Assembly (NCBI RefSeq): GCF_900240315.1
Contig: NZ_OEPZ01000002.1
Span: 62,001 to 126,000 of the forward strand
DNA: 64,000 bases
Origin: Dorea phocaeensis
Lineage (GTDB): Bacteria; Bacillota; Clostridia; Lachnospirales; Lachnospiraceae
Direction of reading: 5' to 3'
The position numbers and the translations under genes were made by a program. How positions within the stretch are numbered: the first letter of the stretch is position 1; every line of letters starts with the position of its first letter. The notes below the pieces were generated by a model. The model made no database searches. It was not told the DNA's origin and saw only the letters and a list, made by a program, of their open reading frames with translations. Shown piece after piece: positions 45,426 through 54,068 of this stretch.

Positions 45426-46577
45426 CTACAACATCTCAATAAATGCTGCAATTCTTGTTCCCAGCTGTCCAATATCAGCCTGAGAGTAATCTGTCTCTAC
45501 ATTAATGTATGGAATCTTCTTCTGCTCATTCACAAATTTGCGAATTCCAAATGCTTCCACATTATAAGTATGGCATGCCTGCAGCGTCATCTCAACCACG
45601 CCGTCTACCTTGTATTCATCAATCAGACGTCCCAAAAGTTCCAAACGATTCGGGTTTGGCGTCATAACGGAACAGCCAATATTCAGATACCGTCTTGCAA
45701 GCGCATCGTATACGTCCGGATTCGTCTCGTCTACTTCTTTGTCAATCGCCTTCGCGCCGCTGCAGTTTTCATAAGTAACAACGATTCCTCCGTTTTCCTC
45801 TACGGCCTTGATCACCTTCTCGGTCGCTCCTCCAAGGGGACATCCCGTAATCAGAATTCTAGGCTTCTTTGGCTGCATCTTTCCTTCTGCATATTCCTTT
45901 TCAATCTTATCAACCAACGCATTGACTTCCCCTGGAATCTGACTTCTGTCAAACTTGAACGTACTTCCGTACAATACCTTGAACAGATCATAACCGGTAA
46001 TCGGTGTTGGCTCGTTCTTCATCACTTCGTAGAGTCTCTTCAGCGCGCGCCGTCCCTCATTATTAATCTTAATGGCTCTGCGGATATCATCCTCTGTGAT
46101 CGTCACGTCAAACTTCTTCTCCAGATACTCTTTGAAACGAATGATCTCGTTTTTCCAAAGCGCTAACGCTTCTTCTCTCTGGGTATTTGGCAGTTCCATA
46201 ATAAAAACGTCTTTAAATTCTGCCATATACTCGTACATCTTCTTCTTTCCATCGCAAGTCGTCTCTCCGACAACCACGTCAGAAAAATAGAAGAATGGAC
46301 ATTTATCCGTTTTGGCAAATCCATAGCTGGACTTGATCAACGGACATAAGTTCTTCGGAAGCTCTTTCTCCGCATCCGCAATGGTCTCATCCGATGTAGA
46401 ACACAGGCTGACGCTTGCTGCTCCCATTGCCATTGCGATCTCCTGTGGAAAATAAGTACAGTAGGATCCGATAACCGGAACCCCTTTATCTTTTAATTCT
46501 TTTACCGCCAAAAATGAATTTTTGCGCTGTTCCGCAAACTCTTCAAACACTTCCGGTAATTCTTTGATGACTTCCAT
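45426..46577 (-). CDS. YjiM-like 2-hydroxyacyl-CoA dehydratase/double-cubane cluster protein
   Basis: 383-residue Fe-S protein of the HgdB/BcrC superfamily. Strongly reminiscent of E. coli YjiM: SLCSTSDETIADAEKELP, NLCPLIKSSYGFAKTDKCP, VVGETTCDGKKKMYEYM, ITGCPLGG, YENCSGAK and QACHTYNVEAF, with many conserved cysteines able to hold [4Fe-4S] or double-cubane clusters. Members either dehydrate 2-hydroxyacyl-CoA or reduce small molecules, and need an ATP-driven activator (HgdC/YjiL type). No activator and no second subunit lie next to it, so its reaction is open. AAAGGAGGAATTTAC before the ATG. It stands alone between a terminator and the SfsA-MutY gene. Confidence 0.9.
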   Translation of the reverse strand: MEVIKELPEVFEEFAEQRKNSFLAVKELKDKGVPVIGSYCTYFPQEIAMAMGAASVSLCSTSDETIADAEKELPKNLCPLIKSSYGFAKTDKCPFFYFSDVVVGETTCDGKKKMYEYMAEFKDVFIMELPNTQREEALALWKNEIIRFKEYLEKKFDVTITEDDIRRAIKINNEGRRALKRLYEVMKNEPTPITGYDLFKVLYGSTFKFDRSQIPGEVNALVDKIEKEYAEGKMQPKKPRILITGCPLGGATEKVIKAVEENGGIVVTYENCSGAKAIDKEVDETNPDVYDALARRYLNIGCSVMTPNPNRLELLGRLIDEYKVDGVVEMTLQACHTYNVEAFGIRKFVNEQKKIPYINVETDYSQADIGQLGTRIAAFIEML

Positions 46578-46685
46578 GTAAATTCCTCCTTTGATTTCCC
46601 TGTATGTTATATCATAACACTCTCAAAGTATTTTATATAATCGAAAATGTTAATAATATTCTTCTTATATAGATTTTATCTATGT

Positions 46686-48431
46686 CTAAATATCCCTTTG
46701 AATTCCTGCATAGCGGATATATGTTTCAAAAGCCGATGGAAGAGGGTACCTCTGCCCGATCTCTTCCGGATGAATGAACAGAAACTCCTTTTTATTCGTC
46801 TTTTCCAGTTCATCCACGATCACCTCATACCCGGTCATATGCCATTCCACATGACTGAAAATATGCTTTGCACTCTCCAGCTTTTTGACACGAACCGGCA
46901 TCAGACCAATCTCTTTGCTGTACGCTGTCACTTCTTTTTGCGTCAGTCTTCCCTCTTCATTCGGGAATTCATACAGTCCTGCCAGCAATCCTTTCCCAGG
47001 CCGCTTCCTAATGGCAAGTTTCTCGCCATCTTTAAAAATAAGTACCGTTCGCTTCTCGATCCGTCTTGCCTTCGCTTTCTTTTTTACCGGTATCTCCGCC
47101 GTAAGTCCCTGCTTTCTCGCCACGCACGCGAACGCTGCCGGGCATTCTGCGCATTTGGGTTCTCCATTAGGGACACAGACGATAGCACCAAGTTCAATCA
47201 ATCCCTGACCGAAATCACTGGCTGCATCTTCTGGAATCACCTGCTCCAGTGCCCGCTCCATCGCTTTTCGCACACTCTGCTTCATAATGTCTTCCCGGCT
47301 TCCCGTAATCCTCGACACCACACGAAGCACATTGCCATCCACCGCCGGCTTCGGAAGCCCAAATGCAAACGCACTAATTGCTCCGGCCGTGTAGTTTCCA
47401 ATGCCTTTCAAGGAGAGAATTCCCTCATAAGTATTTGGAAATTCCCCATAAAAATCTACCATAATCTGCTGTGCCGCCTTCTGCATATTCCTTACACGGT
47501 TATAATATCCAAGCCCTTCCCACAACTTCAAAAGAGTATCTTCTTTCGCCTCCGCCAGATCTTTCACCCGCGGCAGTTCCTTCAAAAATCGCTCATAATA
47601 AGGCTTCACCGCCTCTACCCGCGTCTGCTGAAGCATAATCTCCGACACCCACACGTGATACGGATCTTGATCCTTCCGCCAAGGAAGATCCCGCTTGTTC
47701 TGACGAAACCATCCCACTACAGGTTCCGCAATCTCATAAAGTTCGGGCTCTTCCAACACCACTTTCACTTCATCCGCCAGTGTAATGTGATCACAGTCTA
47801 CCCGGCAGTCATAGGCAATTACATGTACTCCAGCCAAAGCCGCCTCACGAAGCGCCTCTCCAAATGCCGGATGGGTGTCCATGTTCGGCGTAAAATAACG
47901 TACATCTTTCATCTGAATCACAAAAAAGATATACGCCTCATATCCTTCTCCTACTGCACGCTTCAACTCTTCTACGTGTTTCACTGCCCTTTCACTTGGC
48001 GCATCCGGGAATCGTACCCGGCCTTCCTCTTCCAGCGTAACGCCCTTGACTTCGATCAGAATCTTCTTCCCATCCGCCTCTACATAGAGATCCACTCTGG
48101 AGTCTCCATACGTATATTCCGGCTGAATCTTCGTCACCTTCCGGAAAAGTCCTCCAGATTCCAGCCATTCCTTTACTACCTTGTTGGGAATCTGAGAATC
48201 CATGTTAATGATGCGGCCCTTCTTTTCCACCGCAATCAAATCCCACTTCGTTTTCCGAGCTGAAGGATCGAATTCCTGCAAGTATACAACAGCACCCGGG
48301 CGCAGTAACTCTTTACAGCGCCCGGTATTTTTCACATGAACGGTCTCTTTTTGACCGTCGATATCCACATATGCAATGAAACGGTTTGGCCGTTCCAGAA
48401 ATTTTCCTTTGACAATCCTCTCGTATTTCAT
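46686..48431 (-). CDS. SfsA-MutY fusion: SfsA nuclease domain plus A/G-specific adenine glycosylase
   Basis: 581-residue single frame. Residues 1-232 are a complete SfsA domain: OB part (KNTGRCKELLRPGAVVYL) and PD-(D/E)xK nuclease site Asp114, Glu127, Lys129 in RVDLYVEADGKKILIEVKG. Residues 235-581 are a complete MutY: Glu264 in WVSEIMLQQTRVEAV, helix-hairpin-helix LKGIGNYTAG, Asp365 in AVDGNVLRV, the [4Fe-4S] ligands Cys419, Cys427, Cys430, Cys436, and a C-terminal NUDIX-like 8-oxoG recognition domain (HIFSHVEWHMTGYEV). MutY removes adenine opposite 8-oxoguanine; SfsA is a DNA/RNA-binding nuclease family once named for sugar fermentation. No internal start or stop breaks the joint at about 230-240. 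Confidence 0.93.
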   Translation of the reverse strand: MKYERIVKGKFLERPNRFIAYVDIDGQKETVHVKNTGRCKELLRPGAVVYLQEFDPSARKTKWDLIAVEKKGRIINMDSQIPNKVVKEWLESGGLFRKVTKIQPEYTYGDSRVDLYVEADGKKILIEVKGVTLEEEGRVRFPDAPSERAVKHVEELKRAVGEGYEAYIFFVIQMKDVRYFTPNMDTHPAFGEALREAALAGVHVIAYDCRVDCDHITLADEVKVVLEEPELYEIAEPVVGWFRQNKRDLPWRKDQDPYHVWVSEIMLQQTRVEAVKPYYERFLKELPRVKDLAEAKEDTLLKLWEGLGYYNRVRNMQKAAQQIMVDFYGEFPNTYEGILSLKGIGNYTAGAISAFAFGLPKPAVDGNVLRVVSRITGSREDIMKQSVRKAMERALEQVIPEDAASDFGQGLIELGAIVCVPNGEPKCAECPAAFACVARKQGLTAEIPVKKKAKARRIEKRTVLIFKDGEKLAIRKRPGKGLLAGLYEFPNEEGRLTQKEVTAYSKEIGLMPVRVKKLESAKHIFSHVEWHMTGYEVIVDELEKTNKKEFLFIHPEEIGQRYPLPSAFETYIRYAGIQRDI

Positions 48432-48551
48432 CTATTTCCCCGCGTCTTCTTAAATTTGCTTTCTGATATTTATCGCATGTTACTCTTTCTCATCCGACTT
48501 CTATTCTAGCACTTTTCTTTCCAATGCGCGAGTGAAACCTTTTATTTCCAT

Positions 48552-49670
48552 CTAGCCTTCCGTGATTCCTCTTGGCATTCTTCCAAGTCTTGCACCTCTT
48601 CCATATTTTCTCACCGCATAGATAAACGCTTCCACATTCGCCTTCGGTGTTCCAATCGGAAGCTGACACCCAGTATTTAAAATAAAACCTGCCGGATTAT
48701 CCGCACATTTTTCTAGACACTCTTTGCAGGATGCAATAACTTCATCAATGGTTCCGTTTTTCATCACATCAACCGGAGGGACGTTTCCTGCAATCCGCAT
48801 CCGGTCTCCCACTGCCGCTTTTGCAACGGCAAGATCTTCGCAGTTGTCGATACTGAAAGAAAACAGTCCTGCGTCCGCAAGGTCGTTCCAGATTGGACTT
48901 GTCTTTCCACAGATATGCGCTCCCGGCGCAGTTCCCATAATCTTCTTCGTGCCATCAATCAGCTTTTTCAAATAAGGCAGAGAATATTCATCAAACTACT
49001 TCTTACTGATAACATCCATACAGGTTACGGGATCTGAAAAGTTCGTTCCAACCGGACCAAATTCCTTTTCAAATGCCTCAAACCATTTCAGAGAGCACTC
49101 TACAGTAAGATCGAGAAGTTTATGTAACATTTCCGGATTCTTTCTTGTATCCTTAAGCACCTTCTCCACCGGACGCACCGCAATGGCCGTTGACAAAGGT
49201 CCCGCCACGCTGGTTGTCATACTGACATCCGGAAAACGATCTTTCAGCTTTTTGGCACTTTCTAAAATCGGGGCAAGCTTTGGATTTTTGTAGGGATCCG
49301 TTACTTCCAGCTGATCAAAATCAGCATAATCCTGAAGGATATGTCTCTCTACATAATCAATCCCGTGCTCCGGCGCATTTAACACAGAGCCAAGCGCCCC
49401 GCCAATCGTCTTAAGCCCCAGTCCCACATTGAAGCTGTCAAGCCCAAACTCATCTCTTCGCCTTCGGATCACTTCACTTTTCACTTCAAAATCCTTCGCA
49501 AACTGTGTCGTCGTAAATCCAAAAATATCCGCCATAGCCGGATCCGGCGCCTGCAGCGTATAGGGATTATAATCCACCTCTTCTCCTGCATTATAAGCTT
49601 TCAAACGTTCTGCTGCCGTCATCTCATCTTTCTGCTCACTCATCAGCTTCTTCAACTGTTCATAATCCAT
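48552..49670 (-). pseudogene. UroD/MtaA-superfamily gene interrupted by an in-frame amber codon
   Basis: One reading frame of 373 codons that is complete except for a TAG at 48996-48998 (codon 225). The upstream part begins MDYEQLKKLMSEQ after GAGGGGGTAAGG and ends SDPVTCMDVISKK; reading through the amber continues FDEYSLPYLKKL in the same frame and keeps the family signature HICGKTSP (zinc-ligand HxC) and the C-terminal NTGCQLPIGTPK cysteine. The truncated 224-residue product would lack every zinc ligand. The frame ends in a second TAG at 48552. Last gene of the corrinoid operon, 19 bp after the reactivase gene. A nonsense mutation is the simplest reading; amber suppression or a sequencing error cannot be excluded. 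Confidence 0.85.
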
Positions 49671-49689
49671 AATCCTTACCCCCTCTTGC

Positions 49690-51225
49690 TTAAAATGCAG
49701 GAAAAATCATACTTTCCGTAAAAACCCGCTCATAATTGTCTGTTTCCGCCAGTTCCATGTAATCCATCTTCGCAGCCAACTCTTCCACTTCACGTTTCAC
49801 CTTTTTCGACATCAGTGTCATATAAGCTCCTGTTTTAGAAGAATTTCCTACATAAACAAGCTTATCCTTTACCGCCTCCGGTAAAATCCCGGTTCCCACC
49901 AAGGAATCCGCCGGAAGATGAGCGCCGAACTGCCCTGCGATCATTACCTTATCCAGATCATCCATCGAAATTCCCGCCTTATTTAAAAGCGCCACAAATC
50001 CAGAAAGGATCGCACCTTTGGCAAGCTGTACCTGACGAACATCGCCTTGCGTCACGAAAAGATTCGCCTCTTTATGCAGGATAAACTCACGCTTCGTTCC
50101 ATTTAACCGAATCATCGGATAACGGTAATCCTCTTCCTTTAGCTTTTCTTTCTTAATAAATGCTCCGTTCTTTTTCACAAGACCTGTGCGGAGAAGTTCT
50201 TTCACCACTGCCAGAATACCGCTTCCGCAGATTCCCACCGGATTTTGATCTCCAATTGTCACAACCTCCACACCATGTTCTGTAATTTTTACATCTTCAA
50301 TGGCGCCTTCTGCCGCACGCATCCCCGCGCTGATATTCATCCCCTCAAGCGCTGGTCCTGCTGCGCACGAGCAGCACATAAGTCTGCCGTCGCTTGCCAA
50401 TACGATCTCTCCATTGGTTCCAATGTCGATGAAGAGAACATTTCCCTTCTCTTTTTGCATTTCACAGACATATGCTCCCGCCACAATATCCGCTCCTATA
50501 TAGGCCGATACTTGCGGAAGACAATACAACACCGTATCATCGCCTGCCTCAATACCAATTTCCTTTGCCTTAAGCATCTTTGCTTCCAAGAATTCAGGCT
50601 TGTACGGAGATCGTCCAATGGACCTTGCGTCCACTCCCAGCAGCATATGCATCATCGTACAGTTTGCCGCCACATCAATCTCACAGATCTCTTCTTTGGC
50701 AACTCCCGCTTCATCACACACTTCCCGCAGCATTCCATTAATGGAATTTACGATTGCTTCCTGAAGTTCCTGGATGCCGGTCTCCGGATGCTCATACTCA
50801 TAAGTAATTCTGGTAAGTACATCTAAGCCAAAATGCTTCTGCGCATTTATCATAGACGCATTGGCAAGCTCTTTTCCGGTCTGAAGATCAATCAAGCCTG
50901 TCACTACAGTGGTAGTCCCGATATCAATTACAATCCCGTAACCGCCATCATATGCATCTTTTTCAAACTCCGGCAAATACCCCTTCGTCAGCACTTTGTG
51001 TTTTCGTTCTTTATGAAGGGTTTCTACTTCCATCCGTCCATGCACTTCCGTGAGACAGGAAAGAAGTGTTTCCCCCTCCACTTTTACTTTACATTTTCCA
51101 CATTTTCCCTTGCCATTACACGGATTATCTACAAATATACCAGCGCCAAGAAGTGTCTCCAGTAAATTCGCTCCGTCTTCACAGACAATCCTTTGCCCTG
51201 TCTGGCGAATGATCACTTCTGCCAT
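49690..51225 (-). CDS. Corrinoid-protein reductive activase (RACo/DUF4445 type)
   Basis: 511-residue ASKHA ATPase that re-reduces inactive Co(II) corrinoid proteins to Co(I). The N-terminal ferredoxin domain binds a [2Fe-2S] cluster through CNGKGKCGKC and the cysteine in LLSC (Cys36, Cys42, Cys45, Cys57). The ATPase part has phosphate loops GIVIDIGTTTVVTGLIDL and VLFIDIGTNGEIVL, then ICGSGILAVVKELL and MIAGQFGAHLP. This layout is that of RACo proteins rather than the C-terminal 2x[4Fe-4S] RamA. Its presence beside a corrinoid protein and MtaA-like proteins identifies the operon as a methyl-transfer system. Stop and next start in the operon are only a few bases apart. Confidence 0.93.
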   Translation of the reverse strand: MAEVIIRQTGQRIVCEDGANLLETLLGAGIFVDNPCNGKGKCGKCKVKVEGETLLSCLTEVHGRMEVETLHKERKHKVLTKGYLPEFEKDAYDGGYGIVIDIGTTTVVTGLIDLQTGKELANASMINAQKHFGLDVLTRITYEYEHPETGIQELQEAIVNSINGMLREVCDEAGVAKEEICEIDVAANCTMMHMLLGVDARSIGRSPYKPEFLEAKMLKAKEIGIEAGDDTVLYCLPQVSAYIGADIVAGAYVCEMQKEKGNVLFIDIGTNGEIVLASDGRLMCCSCAAGPALEGMNISAGMRAAEGAIEDVKITEHGVEVVTIGDQNPVGICGSGILAVVKELLRTGLVKKNGAFIKKEKLKEEDYRYPMIRLNGTKREFILHKEANLFVTQGDVRQVQLAKGAILSGFVALLNKAGISMDDLDKVMIAGQFGAHLPADSLVGTGILPEAVKDKLVYVGNSSKTGAYMTLMSKKVKREVEELAAKMDYMELAETDNYERVFTESMIFPAF

Positions 51226-51228
51226 CTT

Positions 51229-52245
51229 CTATACTCCTTCCGTCAGACATTCAAGAATCGCCTGCACATTGGTAAGCGGCGACTTCATTCCCAGTCCGCA
51301 TGCCGGGGAAATAATATCAGCCCCGCCTCTTCTACAGCTTGTCGTCAGCATTTTCACACGATCCGGATCCCCAAATTCGATAGCATAGGTACTTACATTT
51401 CCCATAAGTACGCGGTCTTTCAAATTCGCTCTGGCTTCTTTCATAGGCACAACAGAATCAAAACTTAACACATCACTGTGAACCTCATTGATTTCTTTAT
51501 ATACAGAATGCATCTGACCACAGATGTGTACAATCGTTCCTACATTCTCCTTCTTAAGTCCATCTAATAATTTATTAAGATAAGTCACTGCAAATTCTTT
51601 AAAGAATTTTGGTCCTAAAATTTCTCCCGTCCCACTTGGGTCTGAGATCGCAATGATATCTGCCCCTGCTTCAATCTGTGCTCTTCCGAATGCAATCAAC
51701 TGATCTGTGATGAAGTCCATATAATCATGGGCCTGCTTATTTTTCTTTCTGAGCTCTTTGTAGAAATTAACCGGCTCCATCACAGAACTGGCTGTACTCA
51801 TAGGGCCCGTTAAGTTTCCCACAATCGGCACACCGCTTGTCTCTTCTTTCAGGATACGAATGGCATCCGTCACTACCCCGGCTCTTCCCTTGGTTACATC
51901 TACCGGAGTCAGTTTCTCATAATCACTGACAGAATCCATCACGTATTCTACGACATGAGGTTCATAAACCTTTGTCCCCATATCCACTTTCGCGCCCATT
52001 TCCTCCGCTTCCACAGTCATACAGAATGGAACGCCATAGTTTTCAAAGCATCCCTGTTCATACACCGCCTTGGCAAGCTCGGCCATCTGTCTCGCATCAT
52101 GATGCGCTTCCGGCAGAAACACCTGAATCTGATCCATCAGATCTGTGGTAATCATATTCATCATACCACCGGGGCAAATGCATACGGGACGGTCTACTTT
52201 TTGTCCCTCAAATATCGCTTTTAATCTTTCTTTTGGTGTCAGCAT
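51229..52245 (-). CDS. MtaA-type methyltransferase, UroD superfamily
   Basis: 338-residue zinc methyltransferase of the uroporphyrinogen-decarboxylase superfamily. The MtaA/MtbA zinc triad is intact: His240 and Cys242 in IVHICGQMHS and Cys316 in SPACGLGMKSP. MTPKERL-like opening (MLTPKERLKAIFEG) and GNLTGPMSTASSV are family marks. Enzymes of this group take a methyl group from a methyl-corrinoid protein and pass it to a thiol (coenzyme M in archaea) or to tetrahydrofolate, or act on the methyl donor. The corrinoid protein gene is 9 bp upstream. The acceptor in this bacterium is unknown. Confidence 0.9.
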   Translation of the reverse strand: MLTPKERLKAIFEGQKVDRPVCICPGGMMNMITTDLMDQIQVFLPEAHHDARQMAELAKAVYEQGCFENYGVPFCMTVEAEEMGAKVDMGTKVYEPHVVEYVMDSVSDYEKLTPVDVTKGRAGVVTDAIRILKEETSGVPIVGNLTGPMSTASSVMEPVNFYKELRKKNKQAHDYMDFITDQLIAFGRAQIEAGADIIAISDPSGTGEILGPKFFKEFAVTYLNKLLDGLKKENVGTIVHICGQMHSVYKEINEVHSDVLSFDSVVPMKEARANLKDRVLMGNVSTYAIEFGDPDRVKMLTTSCRRGGADIISPACGLGMKSPLTNVQAILECLTEGV

Positions 52246-52254
52246 GTTTCTCTC

Positions 52255-52908
52255 CTATGCAATATTTAACATTTTCTTTGCACATTTCACAGCTTCTACT
52301 GCATTGGTTGTATAAGCATCTGCTCCAATTTTATCTGCAAATTTCTGAGAAATCGGGCCTCCGCCAATCATAACCTTCACTTGATCGCGGATGCCTGCTT
52401 CTTCCAGAAGATGAATCACTGTCTCCATACCGCCCATGGTTGTAGTCATCAATGTAGACATGCATACAAGGTCAACCTTTTCTTCCTTTGCCACATCTAC
52501 GAATTTCTGAAGTTCTACATCTCTTCCAAGATCTATCATCTCAAATCCGGCAGTTTCCATCATAATCTTTACCAGATTCTTTCCGATGTCGTGTGTATCT
52601 CCTTCCACAACACCAATCACACCTTTCACTTTTGCATCACTTGATACTTCCGGAAGATGTGGACGTAAAACATCAAGTCCCACATACATTGCATCAGAGC
52701 AAAGAAGCACATCTGTCACAAAATATTCTTCCGCCTCATACAGTTCACTGGCACGGTTCATTCCGTCTACCAGACCTTCCATGATGCCATCAAACGCCGG
52801 ATAGCCTGCTTCCAAATATTCCTTCGCAGCTTCTACTACATCGTCTTCCTCCATTTCTAATACTCCATCAGATAACCGTTTTAACAATTCCTCTTTTGAT
52901 ACTGCCAT
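52255..52908 (-). CDS. Corrinoid (methylcobamide-binding) protein, MtaC/MtbC type
   Basis: 217-residue methyl carrier. Four-helix cap (about 1-88) followed by a Rossmann-like B12-binding domain with the axial-ligand motif GDTHDIGKNLV (Asp104, His106, Gly109), STLMTTTM and IGGGPIS. It would shuttle a methyl group between an unknown donor-specific enzyme and the MtaA-like proteins encoded on both sides. Only one corrinoid protein for four UroD-type proteins suggests all share it. Confidence 0.95.
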   Translation of the reverse strand: MAVSKEELLKRLSDGVLEMEEDDVVEAAKEYLEAGYPAFDGIMEGLVDGMNRASELYEAEEYFVTDVLLCSDAMYVGLDVLRPHLPEVSSDAKVKGVIGVVEGDTHDIGKNLVKIMMETAGFEMIDLGRDVELQKFVDVAKEEKVDLVCMSTLMTTTMGGMETVIHLLEEAGIRDQVKVMIGGGPISQKFADKIGADAYTTNAVEAVKCAKKMLNIA

Positions 52909-52952
52909 TTTTAAATTCCTCCTAATATTTTTCTATTCTAGTTTTGTGTTCT

Positions 52953-54023
52953 CTATCTGAAATTTTCAGGATTCAATGGGTATTTCCCATATTTCCTTCC
53001 CGCTTCCATAATCATATCAATATTTTCAAGCGGTGTGCTAATTGGTATGTCACAACTTACACTGATAATAAAGCCTTTTTCAGAATCATATCCTTTTCTT
53101 AATTGATTTTTCACTTCCGCCTCTACCTGCGCTACCGTTCCATGTAGTAAAGTATCTATAACATCTATATTTCCAAGAATCGGGACTCTGCTTCCAACTA
53201 ATTTTTTAGCTGTTTCCACATCTACCTGTGTATCAAAACTAATTGTTCCACAACCTGTATCTACCATATCACACAAAATTCTATTTGCCTCTCCACATAC
53301 ATGGTAACCCATTCCAAGCCCAATACTTTTCGCATAATCCATAAGCTCTTTTGTGTATGGTGCAACAAATTTCCGATAGGTATCTGCACTGATTAAAGTC
53401 TCAGATGCAATAGGGTCTGACAAGAACGGACCACATCCAGATGCAGTAATCTCTTTGATTACAATTTTCGCAGCGTCAGTACAAAATCTCAATAACCGAT
53501 GTGCTTCTTCTGGTTGTTTTCTCATTGCACGTAAAAGCTTTTCTACCGGAATCAATGACCCTGCTGCCGTCATAGGACCTGGAATAGTAGCAAAAACCCC
53601 TACTTCTTTCCCTACTTTTTCCACGCATATGGATGCAGCTTCATAATTCAATTGACTCCACGCATCATTCTTTCTTTCAACCATCGACAAATCCAGTTCG
53701 GAAACCTGACTGATATCGTCTAGCCTATGTTTTATAATTGCCGGAGCACTATCTTCCGGATCATTAGTAATGCTTCCACAAGCTTTTCCAATTCCCAAGA
53801 GACCATATTCTACTACCAATCCATCTTGTCCCAATCTTTCATATGCTTTCAACTGTGCTTCCGCCTGATTTTTCGCACAGCTTCTCTTTTCCCGATGTGT
53901 CATTCCCGCATATCTTCCTGCATTTGACACAATAAACAGCATAATAGGCGAATGATCATAAGGTTTTCCTGAATAGAACGCATCCATACGTTCATTTGAT
54001 GTCATCTCATCTCCTCTAAACAT
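52953..54023 (-). CDS. MtaA-type methyltransferase, UroD superfamily (second copy)
   Basis: 356-residue UroD-superfamily protein with a complete zinc triad: His241 and Cys243 in MGYHVCGEANRI and Cys324 in SVSCDIPISTP. IPGPMTAAGSL and the SDPIASETLIS loop follow the family. It is only distantly related to its neighbours, so a different partner or substrate is likely. Two starts are supported: ATG 54023 after AAGGAG and ATG 54005 after GAGGAG. Position between the cap-less UroD protein and the corrinoid protein in one operon. Confidence 0.88.
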   Translation of the reverse strand: MFRGDEMTSNERMDAFYSGKPYDHSPIMLFIVSNAGRYAGMTHREKRSCAKNQAEAQLKAYERLGQDGLVVEYGLLGIGKACGSITNDPEDSAPAIIKHRLDDISQVSELDLSMVERKNDAWSQLNYEAASICVEKVGKEVGVFATIPGPMTAAGSLIPVEKLLRAMRKQPEEAHRLLRFCTDAAKIVIKEITASGCGPFLSDPIASETLISADTYRKFVAPYTKELMDYAKSIGLGMGYHVCGEANRILCDMVDTGCGTISFDTQVDVETAKKLVGSRVPILGNIDVIDTLLHGTVAQVEAEVKNQLRKGYDSEKGFIISVSCDIPISTPLENIDMIMEAGRKYGKYPLNPENFR

Positions 54024-54068
54024 TTTACTTTCTCCTTTTCTCTTAATGCTTATTATATAGAACCACCT

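Noticed and set aside
46647-48263. 538-codon open frame on the plus strand
   Set aside because: It lies fully opposite the SfsA-MutY gene, has no ribosome site, and its peptide is a Phe/His/Arg-rich antisense shadow without any known motif.
48552-48971. Separate small UroD-like gene
   Set aside because: Its apparent start is a TTG without ribosome site and it is in the same frame as the upstream part; it is the 3' half of the interrupted gene.
48996-48998. Amber codon as evidence of pyrrolysine use
   Set aside because: No pyl genes are visible, the position is not conserved in paralogues, and other genes in the window end in TAG. Kept as a check, not as a claim.
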